Assembly: GCF_902459465.1 (NCBI RefSeq)
Contig: NW_022985820.1
Span: 144,501-208,500, forward strand
Source of the DNA: Asterias rubens
Lineage: Eukaryota; Echinodermata; Asteroidea; Forcipulatida; Asteriidae
Direction: 5' to 3'
DNA length: 64,000 nt
Shown here: positions 11,301 to 20,448 of the stretch, one piece after another
Layout: each line of letters begins with the position of its first letter
Numbering within the stretch: the first letter of the stretch is position 1
Made by a program: the position numbers and the translations under genes
Notes under the pieces: model-generated
Databases searched by the model: none
The model's input: only the letters and a program-made list of their open reading frames with translations
Told to the model about the DNA's origin: nothing

Positions 11301-13690
11301 CAGGAAGGTTTGTTTCATTCTTGTTCACTCTACCCCCTCTCTCTCTCTTTCTCTGTTTCTCTGATGATAATAAATAATAATAATAGTAATAAAGACATGT
11401 AATTAGCACATAACCACCCTGCTGGGTGTACAAGGCACAGTAAAACCAAAACAAATGAAAGAAAAACAGACACAACAAATAAGTCCTTGAAAACCTGTGA
11501 CATAAGTTAATTTTGAGAAAAGATTTTCAATTTTTGTGATATAAAGACAAGATCAAAGATTAAGTGGTAAAGTTCAAAATGCATGGCGCAGCTGAAGAAA
11601 AAGACCTGTCACACCAGGAGTGATGTCGTAATACAGATCACTTTGGTGACAGGACAGACTTTGTATGGTAATGATGAAAATCTGATCTTTTGCTACTACT
11701 ACCGTCTGAGTGTAGACAATGATAATCTAAGATTTCTGAACCGTTTTTTTGTAAATACATGACAGGGTTGATATGACTATTTAGTGCATTGTTAACTTTG
11801 CTTGGTGGTAGCGGGTGCAAAATGTGTATGAGCCATTTACTGGGCAGAGTTCTTATTAAGAAGTGGTAATAGGAAGATGCTTTTACTGGGCAGAGTTCTT
11901 ATGGTAAGAAGTGGTAATAGGAAGATGCTTTTACTGGGCAGAGTTCTTATTAAGAAGTGGTAATAGGAAGATGCTTTTACTGGGCAGAGTTCTTATGGTA
12001 AGAAGTGGTAATAGGAAGATTTTTTTTTTTTTCTGCTAGAGGGCGCTGTTCGTTTGTGAATGAGATCTTATGGGCGGATTGATATTAGTTTTAGACAGTG
12101 TCACTCGGTTTATTCATAAAAATGACCGGATCTAATTTAAAGATGGCGATTTGCTTTTTCTTTTGATCGTGATTGACTCTACGTGAAGGAAAACTTTTGT
12201 AATCTTAGAACAAAATACGTCGGAAATGTCATTGTTTTAACTCTTCACGTAGGTGAGCATAGTTAAATACTTAATTTATGGTGTTTTATGCTGCCTTAAT
12301 AGAAGTTTCATAAGGATTCAGACAAAACATTCATATCAGTTGTCGCCCGACGTCCGCGGATATTCGGATATTAAAGAATATCCGGTTACTTGGTTGTAAT
12401 TACAGAACTATCCGGTTTATAAATAGGTATTTGCGCCCTATGCGGATATCCGGTTAAGAAAAAAAAGGCATTCGCGGTTACGGATAGGAAAACCTATTCG
12501 CCATTAACCGGATATTCGAATAATTCGCCCAGGCCTATCCATAATGTCTGCATCCATCAATCTGTTAAAGGTACTTGAATTATAACAATTAGTGATAATT
12601 TCATGGTACATGTAATTGATCATTTATCTCTATAGCGAATATGACCGTTACTACGAGCGTCTACCCCCAAGGGATCCCTACTACGATATGCCTCCAAGAC
12701 GGTAAGATTCTTACAGAATAAGTCAAGTTGGCTCAAAGGTTACAGGTGGTGAGTGCTGAGAAGTATCACTGTCATCATTTTATTGTACTGGAAGCTCGAA
12801 CCCCACAAGATAGTTTAAATGAATGTAATCTTGCAAAAAATTTTTAATGGCCTGACGTTTGGACCCTAGCAGAGTCTTTCTCAAAGGCTAAATGTAATCT
12901 TATCTACTTGAACCAATGAAAAGTTTAAATTCTTTCATCTCACTTCATCGTAACACTTTGAAATATAAAAGACTTAATACTTATGGATACACAAGAATAA
13001 ATCTTTGACGAGTCATTGACGGGATTTGCTCGATTTGATCTATGAATGGTGATGATGAAAATCTGATCTTTTGCTACTACTACCGTCTGAGTGTAGACAA
13101 TGATAATCTAAGATTTCTGAACCACGCTTAATCGGAAGGTGAGCTCAAATGGATCCTTGAACATGCCTTGTTCGATCAATCCATTCCAGTCTTCATTTGA
13201 GCTTAGCCATGAGTGTGCAATACCAAGAGTCCGGCCCTGTCTTTGCGATTTGCGGCCTGTTTGACAAAGAAGAAAGTAAAACATCCTAAAGAATATATCG
13301 TTGCCTTAGCGCAAAAAAAGTATCTGTATCTCGACTTAACAACACTATTGTATTTAGTTCAAGATTGGCTCCGTGCCCAAAACAAAGCCATAGGATTTGT
13401 ATGTTCAGTTGAATAAGCGATGCCCAGTTTCAAAAGTGCTTGTTGCGTAATGATTGTTGTGGAGATTCATTTTTGCCCTGACATGACAATATGTTCCTGT
13501 TTGTGAAACCGCTTTTTGAAGGTTTGTGTGCAAAAAAAAAGTACCAACATTATTTATTGTGTAAACCTAACGATGTGAAATTAACTTTGTATTTTTCTTT
13601 TTCCTTGATCGCGTTCCCGTTCACAGCTCCTTGTCGTCGGCCGCTTCACCAGCTCCCCCGGCACGTCGGCTCCCTCCGGCGGGTTATTAA
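5247..13690 (+). CDS. lark/RBM4-type RNA-binding protein (8 coding exons)
   Basis: Joined coding exons are 5247-5369, 5878-5998, 6828-6949, 7269-7456, 10106-10339, 11191-11307, 12636-12701 and 13627-13690, total 1035 nt or 344 aa, all with GT-AG introns and matching phases. RRM1 lies at about residues 3-72 (RNP2 KLYVGNI, RNP1 KYGFVHM) and RRM2 at about 84-152 (KIYVGNL, NYGFIHM). A CCHC knuckle (C168, C171, H176, C181) is followed by an RGG/SR segment and a Tyr/Pro/Arg-rich tail. This is the order seen in Drosophila Lark and vertebrate RBM4, which act in splicing and translational control and bind RNA in nucleus and cytoplasm. Length fits (RBM4 364 aa, Lark about 350 aa). The ATG at 5247 is the first in its exon and lies 12 nt after an acceptor, so a non-coding 5' exon lies upstream. 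Introns 2, 4, 5, 6 and 7 host C/D snoRNAs. The last exon is the least certain part. Confidence 0.93.
5878..5998 (+). CDS. lark exon 2: RRM1 C-terminal half
   Basis: It starts [12 protein letters not shown] after the acceptor ttttcacag, completes RRM1 (ALNVKFST) and ends in a Gly run at the donor GTAAGG, phase 1. Confidence 0.93.
6412..6489 (+). ncRNA. Box C/D snoRNA copy A (U24-like), lark intron 2
   Basis: C box ATGATGA at 6417-6423, D' CTGA at 6452-6455, C' box AATGATA at 6464-6470, D box CTGA at 6482-6485, closed by a short GGT/ACC terminal stem. The D' guide (tgctactactaccgt and the t's before it) can pair with 28S UGGUGGUAGUAGCAAA. The D guide (ctaagattt) pairs with AGAUCUUGG just upstream. 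Position and boxes fit an intron-processed 2'-O-methylation guide. Confidence 0.85.
6828..6949 (+). CDS. lark exon 3: RRM2 N-terminal half
   Basis: It reads (V)[16 protein letters not shown] and ends NYGFI at the donor GTAAGC, phase 0. The break inside RNP1 is at the same place as in RRM1. A decayed copy of the acceptor and the start of this exon is present at 9051-9113. Confidence 0.93.
7269..7456 (+). CDS. lark exon 4: RRM2 C-terminal half and CCHC zinc knuckle
   Basis: It begins [12 protein letters not shown], ends RRM2 with ITVKFST, then carries the knuckle [14 protein letters not shown] (spacing C-x2-C-x4-H-x4-C). The donor is GTAAGT, phase 2. Confidence 0.93.
7497..7655 (+). repeat. 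Imperfect ~62-bp tandem repeat, lark intron 4
   Basis: Three diverged units share cattg(g/c)ttggtgtccctttt, ggcatcttgg and tatcctccaagctctg. Confidence 0.7.
7736..7953. mobile_element. hAT-like MITE in lark intron 4
   Basis: Ends are CAGTGTTGTAGC and, inverted, CAGTGGTGTAGC (11 of 12 match). The flanking 8-mers are similar but not identical. It ends 36 bp before snoRNA copy B. Confidence 0.6.
7989..8066 (+). ncRNA. Box C/D snoRNA copy B (U24-like), lark intron 4
   Basis: C box ATGATGA 7994-8000, D' CTGA 8029-8032, D CTGA 8059-8062, GGT/ACC stem. The D' guide is identical to copy A. The D guide reads ccaagattt, which improves pairing with 28S AGAUCUUGG by replacing a G-U pair with G-C. Sequence on both sides matches the flanks of copy A, so it lies in a duplicated intron segment. 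Confidence 0.83.
8285..9058 (+). repeat. 28-bp / 23-bp polypyrimidine minisatellite in lark intron 4
   Basis: About 28 units of ctttcatgaccctttcc plus ttttctctgtc (28 bp), interspersed with a 23-bp variant lacking one ctttc block. The + strand contains no AG dinucleotide over the whole array. It sits where the polypyrimidine tract of the duplicated exon 3 acceptor should be, so it probably expanded from that tract. Confidence 0.95.
9051..9113 (+). pseudogene. Decayed duplicate of lark exon 3 start and its acceptor
   Basis: The segment ctttatgacatttgtag before exon 3 (6811-6827) recurs exactly at 9053-9069. It is followed by a degraded exon start (TTATGAGGAAGATTAAC against TTAAGAGGAAGATTTAC). 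In frame it reads [14 protein letters not shown] and then stops, against [15 protein letters not shown] in the real exon. A SINE-like sequence follows at once. This is the 3' end of a duplication that also carried snoRNA copy B. Confidence 0.75.
9115..9225 (+). mobile_element. Degenerate tRNA-derived SINE copy
   Basis: It shares ...tagctca.ttggtag..., ..ggcatgtta..aattcggaggt and ctttgttcaacc with the better copy at 883-983. Both pol III boxes have decayed. Confidence 0.6.
9301..9446. mobile_element. Foldback element in lark intron 4
   Basis: The left arm aaatagtaaagttgcgggta/caaccatgtgt (9304-9333) is the inverse of the right arm around 9413-9443. Inner hairpins ggctctgaaaagagcc and tttggtctc..gagaccaaa lie between them. 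Confidence 0.75.
10106..10339 (+). CDS. lark exon 5: RGG/SR and Tyr-rich tail
   Basis: After the acceptor cttgattgtag the frame gives [18 protein letters not shown], then [17 protein letters not shown] and [12 protein letters not shown]. This is a low-complexity RNA-binding and phase-separation type tail. The donor is GTAGGC, phase 2. The frame is open over the whole exon and its phase matches exon 4. Confidence 0.88.
10640..10960. mobile_element. Foldback element in lark intron 5
   Basis: The left arm caccatgtgtgtatctactt with gtagagttgttct (10648-10685) is repeated inverted at 10919-10956. It resembles a family I associate with sea star genomes; that attribution is from memory. Confidence 0.7.
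11016..11089 (+). ncRNA. Box C/D snoRNA copy C (diverged), lark intron 5
   Basis: C box GTGATGA 11021-11027 (perfect consensus), D' CTGA 11055-11058, D CTGA 11082-11085, TGGT/ACCA terminal stem. The body differs from the other copies at many places, but the 16 nt before D' (ttgctactactaccgt) are unchanged. The D guide (ccaaagttt) no longer fits the U24 target. It lies about 100 nt upstream of the exon 6 acceptor. Confidence 0.8.
11191..11307 (+). CDS. lark exon 6: Arg/Pro/Ser-rich tail
   Basis: The acceptor atttattaag has a weak polypyrimidine tract. The frame reads [18 protein letters not shown] and then [18 protein letters not shown]. The donor is GTTTGT, a weak match, and a pyrimidine-rich stretch follows it. 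Phase 2 on both sides joins cleanly to exons 5 and 7. Confidence 0.82.
11666..11743 (+). ncRNA. Box C/D snoRNA copy D (U24-like), lark intron 6
   Basis: C box ATGATGA 11671-11677, D' CTGA 11706-11709, D CTGA 11736-11739, GGT/ACC stem. The core is identical to copy A. The 5' flank (aatacagatcac and following) also resembles the 5' flank of copy A, as does part of the 3' flank (tgcattgttaac). Confidence 0.84.
11835..12020 (+). repeat. 46/48-bp tandem repeat x4, lark intron 6
   Basis: Four near-identical units of ttactgggcagagttcttat + (ta or ggta) + agaagtggtaataggaagat. Units alternate between the two forms. The ggta form creates a donor-like ATG/GTAAGA string twice. Confidence 0.9.
12345..12540. 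mobile_element. Palindrome-rich dispersed element, lark intron 6
   Basis: Repeated direct and inverted forms of ggatattcgg, atccggtta and accggatattcg suggest a small DNA transposon relic. Exact ends are unclear. Confidence 0.45.
12636..12701 (+). CDS. lark exon 7: YDRYYER / PPRDPYYD tail
   Basis: After the acceptor tctctatag the frame reads [18 protein letters not shown] and then MPPR. The donor is CG/GTAAGA. If the donor is not used, translation continues CGG TAA and stops at 12705, giving a 324-aa form. The donor therefore carries an in-frame stop at its own first bases. Confidence 0.8.
13047..13124 (+). ncRNA. Box C/D snoRNA copy E (U24-like), lark intron 7
   Basis: C box ATGATGA 13052-13058, D' CTGA 13087-13090, D CTGA 13117-13120, TGGT/ACCA terminal stem (4 bp). 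Both guides are identical to copy A. Confidence 0.84.
13627..13690 (+). CDS. lark exon 8 (probable last coding exon)
   Basis: A long pyrimidine tract ending gttcacag precedes a GC-rich segment. In phase 2 it reads [21 protein letters not shown] and then TAA at 13688-13690. Joining it makes the coding total an exact multiple of three. The tail sequence itself is not conserved enough to prove the call. Confidence 0.55.
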
Positions 13691-15300
13691 GAACATCACG
13701 TCGTTCTCAACGTTGTTGCCGTGTCCAGAATTATACCTTATTGCTGTCGTCGACCGCGATTTGGATTGTAACAACCGATAGTGTTGCACTGAGAACATTT
13801 TTTAAATCGTTTACATTGTGCTGTAGAAATCTTCTATGTGTTGATTTTTTTCCGTTGTTGTGGACCGCTTTGTAAGGTTTTGTTATGAACTCGAGCATTC
13901 TGCCGCATTCCAAATAGAGTCGGTAAATTGTTGAGCATTTGTAAAATACCATGGAACGATAACTTCAAGAAACACTGAAAGAAAAATGCTGTCAAAAATA
14001 ACGCTTTCAGCTCTCGTATGAATGAACGGAATACAGAAAAAGTTATTACATCTAGGAAAAGTAGTTCCAACATTTCTCTATTTGCAGATAGTAATTAACG
14101 AAGCATGATGGTGCACCATGTCTTTGAAGGTGTTAATCGTAGAAAAGCATGTCGTCTTGTAAATAATGAGCTTTCCACGTTTAGACAACAATGTACTCGA
14201 AACTTAATAAACATCTATGTGTAGGTATTTTTAATGTAGGGTTGATTTCTTGATACATAAATAGAAAATGAAAACAAATGTAGTTTTCCACTGTGAAGCA
14301 ACTATTTGCATCATCTGGAAGCCAAACCATCTTCAACATGCACAGTTGCCCACTTTCTACTTCTTGCTCCAATTTCAACAATTTAGTACAGTGCCTGTTT
14401 TTTTACCATGAGGAGTAATTTCACTGAAGTGGAATATAGCTGTGAAAATTATTGTCATCTGTTTGATTTCTTTGACTTGTTGAAATCTGCCGAGCATTCA
14501 GAAAACATTGCTGAACCATCAAATTGCCCATAAGCCAGACAAATCATGTTAAGGAGCAATTTCTTTTCATTTCACAGAATATTAGTTGTTTGCTTGACCA
14601 AGGTTTGAGAAGTTTGTAACTTGTTAAAGTTTCATCGATTGTAAACAGTTCGTGTTAGCTGTCCTCTGTATTGCAACTAGATTTTGCTTTTTAAAGTTTT
14701 TTTTATTGACAAAAGTGCAGTCTCGGGGTACTTGTACATAACAAAAAAGTAAATATCTTCTTAATTCATTTAGAGCATGCAGACCTAATGTATGCTATCC
14801 GTTTGGGTATATATTTTGATGAACACTTGAAACCAATTGCAATCTAGGAGAATTCCTTTAAGTTCTACGATGCAACAATCATTACCAGCAGCAATTTGTG
14901 TAGTATTAATATTGGCGATATTCAGAAAACCACTCTTTGCGATTGTATTGTTTAAGTAAAAGGATGCGCAACACAATTGCTTTGTAATGTTAGATTTTAT
15001 TATGCAACACCAGCTCTTTGAGAAAATCTTTCCTTTCCGTGTTTTTTTTATAACCCGTAAGTTTTGTTAGTCGAGTATGAAAAGTCGTTGAATTATCCTA
15101 TTTGTTAATCAAGCACAGTAAAAAATAAGGCTTTCTTGTGATGGAAAATAAATGGTAGCTTTTGCTGTTGATTAAAAAGACCTCAGACGTCTGGCAAATT
15201 GTTGAATTAATTGTAGTAGCAATATGACCCAAGAGCTTGGCATTCCTAGCTTATTAGAGAGAAATTGATATGAAATTGTAAATTTAGTTTTTAAAAGAAG
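13691..15300 (+). other. lark 3' UTR and downstream, no further gene seen
   Basis: AT-rich sequence without conserved reading frames. Candidate polyadenylation signals AATAAA are at 14206-14211 and 15147-15152, so the transcript probably ends within this stretch. Confidence 0.5.
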
Positions 15301-15394
15301 ATTTGCTCTGGTATTTAAACATCAGAGCAAATCACCCACTTAACGACCACCTACCAACATCCAATTTGATACAGTTGATGTGCAGAACAGTATG

Positions 15395-16480
15395 GCTTGC
15401 TTATCCTTCTCTCACACTGGCGAATATGCTAGCGAATATATGGTTACAAAACGAAAAATATTTGACAATCACAAACAAATTTGAAATGTTCACATGTCAT
15501 TCTCCACATCCTTACCAAGATCAGTCAATTTAGGAGGCGCTTTCTACTTTCCAGCGAATGTTGCAAAGATGGTCATTCTTCGTTGATTTTCGTAAGCATT
15601 GGTAAGCCATTGGTAATATTAGTAAAGCGTGCGTAAGCGTTGGCAATGTTCGTAAAGACATTGGCAAGCGTTGGTAAGCATTCGTAATATATTCGTAATA
15701 TATTGATAAAGAGAGGGCCGACCAAGGATGACAGAGTTGTGAGACCGAGATGAAAATATTCACTATCCAATCACAATTCTTTTGTGAATTCACCGCGGAA
15801 TTCAAATATTCATATTTGCAAGAACATTCGCCACAGTGTGAGAGCAGCATTAAGGATGCATGTGCCACGACCAGACTGGGATTCAGTCCCATGTCTAAGA
15901 CGCTCTAGGCGGGTGTACGAGGTTGCTCGGTCACAACACTCGGGATAATAACTCGCAGAATGTGCTCGTGGAATCGATGCTGGAATTGTTGACGGACGGC
16001 CGGTCTACAGACAAGAGGATACGAGTCGATGCGAGCTGACATTAATACGATAACTCACCGTACAGCGTATTGATGCTCGGATATAGCATACGGTTATAAA
16101 AAGAGCCTCCATCGGAAGGTAACGTGTTCGATACTAACGCTTTCACTGGTTTGTTCTTGAGCGTGAGTTTTAGCTTCTTCGATATTCAATCAGCTTTTAA
16201 ATTTTTTTCACTATTCAGTACAACAAAGGGATATTTTTGTACATTTGGTTGCCCGTGATTATTTGTGTTCTGTGCCGCACTGTGATTACCATCAACCCTG
16301 CAGTTCCCAGCATCTTCAACAAAATTGTCGGCAGCTTTTTCCCCCGTTACTTTTTATTCATATTTGATTGAAGAAAAAAAGTGCCTCAATGTCTAGATAT
16401 CTGCGAAACCTTTAAATTTAATTGCCAAGATTTGTTCTTGTAACCATATATTCGCTAGCATATTCGCCAGTGTGAAAGTT
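15395..16480. mobile_element. Composite of TIR elements with ctcacactggcgaat ends
   Basis: ctctcacactggcgaatatg (15410) recurs inverted at 15815-15845 (imperfect), and near-perfectly over 40 bp at 16437-16477. Between the first two are degenerate direct repeats of ggtaagc.ttggtaat / cgtaaagc. An inner 15.4-15.86 kb element lies within a larger one. Confidence 0.6.
16080..16170 (+). promoter_or_regulatory. Possible TATA-type core promoter and first exon
   Basis: ggttataaaaagagcctcca has a good TATA box in a CpG-containing stretch, and a donor-like GAGC/GTGAGT lies at 16162-16167. No coding exon can be attached. It could belong to the surrounding mobile element. Confidence 0.25.
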
Positions 16481-17720
16481 CAAATTTCCAAAATGTTATT
16501 TTTGTTGCACAATTGTTTCTAATTTTCGACGTAATAAACTCACATATGGTTCATTTGAAGCCGACCTCATTAATTCAAGCATCAATCTAAAAGCTTACTG
16601 ACCATAAAGTTCATACCATTACCATTCCTTTTTATAGAGAAATATTGCTATCTGAAACATAGCAACATTTCCTATTTGCCTATTACAGTTCGGTTGTGTG
16701 GTTTGTTTATTAAAATATGGGACAGCTTTGAACATGAATTTATTCTCTGAAAAACCACTGATATTTCGCTCTTTAAAGTCTAGTAGCACAGCCATTACAT
16801 TATTCCTGCAGGAAAATGTGTTTTAATCCTCTCTAAATCTATACTTAATGTTCACATCCTAACAAGAAATGACAAAAATCGCATTTTACATCATTGTAAA
16901 CAAAAAACATTCTCAAAATTACTATTTTGTGAAAAATATCCATGACATATTATCATCAGTTATGCACTTTTGTTCCCCATTGTAGAAAAAGTCTTACCTT
17001 CTTATCTTCCCTGTAGAAACACCAGAAAAAGTAAGAGAATTATGTTCCAGACTTTGTATAACATCTACCTATGTTTGTGTTAATCCAGTGAAAGGGAGGG
17101 AGTAGCCCGACTGCCGTCATATACTAATGGAAAACCAAAACAAGAGTACTCGGGGGACTTTACTGAAGATGTTGTTACCTTCTAATGAAATGGTAAGGTT
17201 TGACTTAGTCAGTTTCGAATCAATGCTTAGATTGGCTAACATTTTGCTTTAGTGAAGCTAGAGTTACACTTCATGCAAAAGCATGAAAAGCAAGATGACA
17301 TACTTTTGGGCATGTCATTAGTTTGACACTCTTTTGCGCATATCATTAGTTTGTGTTTAGACAGTGACGTAGACCATGTCATGAGAAGGCACTTGCACAA
17401 TGTTATACACGTCTCTCTCTGAAAATACAGAATGAAATTATTATTATTGAGATGAATGTCTACTTACCAATGGAGAAGTTGATCAATGATTTAGGATCGT
17501 TTACAATCAAGGCAAGGAGTGAACAGAATACTTTTTTATATAATTTTTGATATGCCTGTTCCTTCTTGAAACAGTGTTGATCTGTTGTTTTAAGTTAACA
17601 ATTTAGACACTCTGTTTTTACAATTAACAGTTAATTGCCACAGCATTTACAGAAAGTAACTCTGGGGTGAGTTAAGAGTTCAAAGTTACTTTAATACTTC
17701 TTAAACAATTAATTTGAGTT
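16481..17720. other. Intergenic, nothing seen
   Basis: AT-rich sequence with no conserved frames and no clear repeats. Confidence 0.5.
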
Positions 17721-18082
17721 TTAAAGGGTGTCTGTACTTTTTGTAGGACAAAAAACACAATGCTCACAGATTTACACTAAACTTACACAGTTTGAAGATA
17801 ATGATAGTAGAAAGCTTCCCTGAAAATATTACATGCTGAGGTGCTGTAGTTTTGGGGAAATGAGTAAAAAAATGTCATGAAAATAATTTTGATCTCATGA
17901 GACCAAAATTATTTTAAGCATTAACAAACGAATTTTCATGACATTGTTTTACCCTTTTCTCAAACACTACAGCACCTCAGTAAGTAAGATTTGAAGGGAA
18001 GCTTTCCACTATCATTATCTTCAAACCCTGTAAGTTTAATGTAAATCTGTGGACATTTTGAAAAAGTACCCAAATTCTTTAA
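17721..18082. mobile_element. Long foldback MITE
   Basis: Two arms of about 165 bp are imperfect inverted copies around a centre at 17895-17905 (ttttgatctcatgagaccaa). The ends read ttaaagggtgtctgtacttt and its inverse. One arm of the same family is at about 56280-56505. Confidence 0.85.
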
Positions 18083-18703
18083 AAGGTAAACTAAAAAATA
18101 CAAAAACTTGGATCTTGTTTGTTAAATCCTTTTTGCACAGTTTTTTCAGCGTACGTCTTATCTGGTGCATACTCCTTTTTAAACAAACTTTGTTTTGTTT
18201 TTATTTCATTTCAGAGTTGTTTGAAGTCTGAAACCTTCTTCATCGCTCCTCAAATGATTGTATTGTTGGCAATAAAGCAGAAGATGGATCAAAACAATGC
18301 TGCATTTTAAACAGATTTTGTAAATAATTTTGTCTTGAAAACCCCACCGTGATGTTCATGGCCGTGAACCCTGCTGATCCATTGTTCACATTCACTTTGT
18401 CCCATCTGCTATCTCTGTTGTGGGCTGTGTAAACACTTACCTGGTTAAAGAGTTATCTCTGATAAAGATGTTGAGAAAACTCAAGGCCTTTATTTTATCA
18501 GCTGCAAATAATTCATTCCAATTTCACCAAATCAAGATAAGTAATTTTTAAAAAGTGCATTTTTTACGTGACCTGTTATGAATGTTGTTGGATAAACCAA
18601 CCAGGCATGACCAATGGCCAGTTAGTAACCTGGTCATGAGGTGTCATAGACCAACAAAACAACCTTTGTGTGTTCTTTAGGAAATAAAGGCTTTGCATTT
18701 CTC

Positions 18704-19043
18704 GGGTTTGCTGGTATTCACAGGTCAGCAAGTATTTTCACTGGTTAGCTGGTATTCACAGGTCAGCAAGTATTTTCACTGGTCAGCTGGTATTCACAGG
18801 TCAGCAAGTATTTTCACTGGTTAGCTGGTATTCACAGGTCAGCAAGTATTTTCACTGGTTAGCTGGTATTCACAGGTCAGCAAGTATTTTCACTGGTTAG
18901 CAAGTATTTTCACTGGTCAGCTGGTATTCACAGGTCAGCAAGTATTTTCACTGGTCAGCTGGTATTCACAGGTCAGCAAGTATTTTCACTGGTCAGCTGG
19001 TATTCACAGGTCAGCAAGTATTTTCACTGGTCAGCTGATACTT
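18704..19043 (+). repeat. 38-bp minisatellite
   Basis: About 9 units made of two related halves, ggtcagctggtattcaca and ggtcagcaagtattttcact. One half-unit duplication is seen near 18895. Confidence 0.95.
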
Positions 19044-19826
19044 TCACTTGTTATTTTCTAAAGATGTATCTGCAATGATTCTTTCACGATTCTTTCAAAT
19101 CTGAAGATAAAAGCAATGTGCAGGAACAAACAAACTTTTGCCAAATTGTATAGAACAACTTTCAAAGTTATACTAAAATGCAAAAATGTGTACTGTTTTT
19201 GGCATGTGGGTTTTGATTTTTTTAAAGTTTTAACTGTAGCGTTTTTGGAACAGTTTGAACTATGTGCTTATTATTTTAGATATCACAATGACCAAATATT
19301 AGTGTACTTTTGAGGTTGCATGGTACCATTTTATATGAGGGACAAATTCTCAACAAGTAGCTCCCTTTTGTGAGTGATATTTTGTATGTACATACCGTTT
19401 GTTAGATTATAGGAAATGCAGAAGGAGTACATGTAGTATGTTTTAGTTCAAGAGCATAGATTAGGAAATGAGCCTGGAGAGTTGCAAGGCATCACTAACC
19501 AGTTAAATTCAGGATTTATAATCCATTGTTCATCTCCCGTGCAGGAATGGATTGTTTTCAGTAAAAAAGTAACTGTTTTTTCCTAATCATGATCAATTTC
19601 TTGTGTCTTTGGACACCCCTAGAAAGACTTTTCTCATTAGCTTTTCAAGCTTTTTGGATGGCTCATATTGTTGTTTGTGTTCGTGAATCTGTTCAATCAT
19701 ACCATTGGGAACCTGTTATGTTGGCGTTCATTGATGCACAGTCAAAAAGGCATCCCAGAGAGAGTTACAAGTCCTCGTAACAATGCAGTAAAATCAATCT
19801 GTACATAAATCATGACTGGTATGTGA

Positions 19827-20448
19827 AAGCATGGAGGAAGGAAGAGAAGGAGCTCGAACGAATGGACTTCAAAAGTCGAACCCGCGGTACCGCATCGTTT
19901 AACGACACCTCGTAATCACCCACATACCTTACACAAACAATGGTCGACCTGGCGTGTGTGAATTTGCGCGTGCGCACTTGGTTCTTCGCTAAACTATGAT
20001 GTCGTATGGATACAACAGAGGAAAAACTACTGTTTTGAGACGCGATAACATTTTTGGACGCTACTGTACACCTTAACAGAATTGAATACCAACCACCCTC
20101 GTGTGCCTGTACCCAAATTTTGATCCACCGCTATTGACCGGAAAGTCACAAAAAATGTGAAAATATGCCATGATGTTTCAGCGAAACACCACAAACGGTA
20201 ATTAAAACGTGTATATTCACAATTCTTGTCTCCAATGATTCAACTTTACACGAAGGCAACGGTGCAGAGCGGCGGTACCGCACGTTCTGTACAAAGAGAT
20301 CTAATCCTGCTTGTTAATTGGCCGTCCAGCTGGAGGTCTCCTATCTTTTTCCACTGGTCAGACCGGGGCATTGTCAGGGTATTCTTTTGTTACTCTGCGG
20401 TTTTGCTGGTCGTTCGAACTCCTTCTCTTCCTTCCTCCATGGTGAAAG
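19827..20448. mobile_element. TIR element about 620 bp
   Basis: catggaggaaggaagagaag + gag(c/t)tcgaacga at the left recurs inverted at 20415-20443. The interior holds CpG-rich sequence and no transposase. Confidence 0.7.

Noticed and set aside
6412..13124. The five ~78-bp intronic repeats as an ordinary MITE family
   Set aside because: No inverted ends or target duplications; instead C/D boxes, matching stem, sense orientation and rRNA complementarity explain the conserved parts.
18704..19043. CRISPR-like array
   Set aside because: Contiguous tandem units without unique spacers in an animal genome; the same holds for the arrays at 31.5-33.1 and 53.2-55.7 kb.
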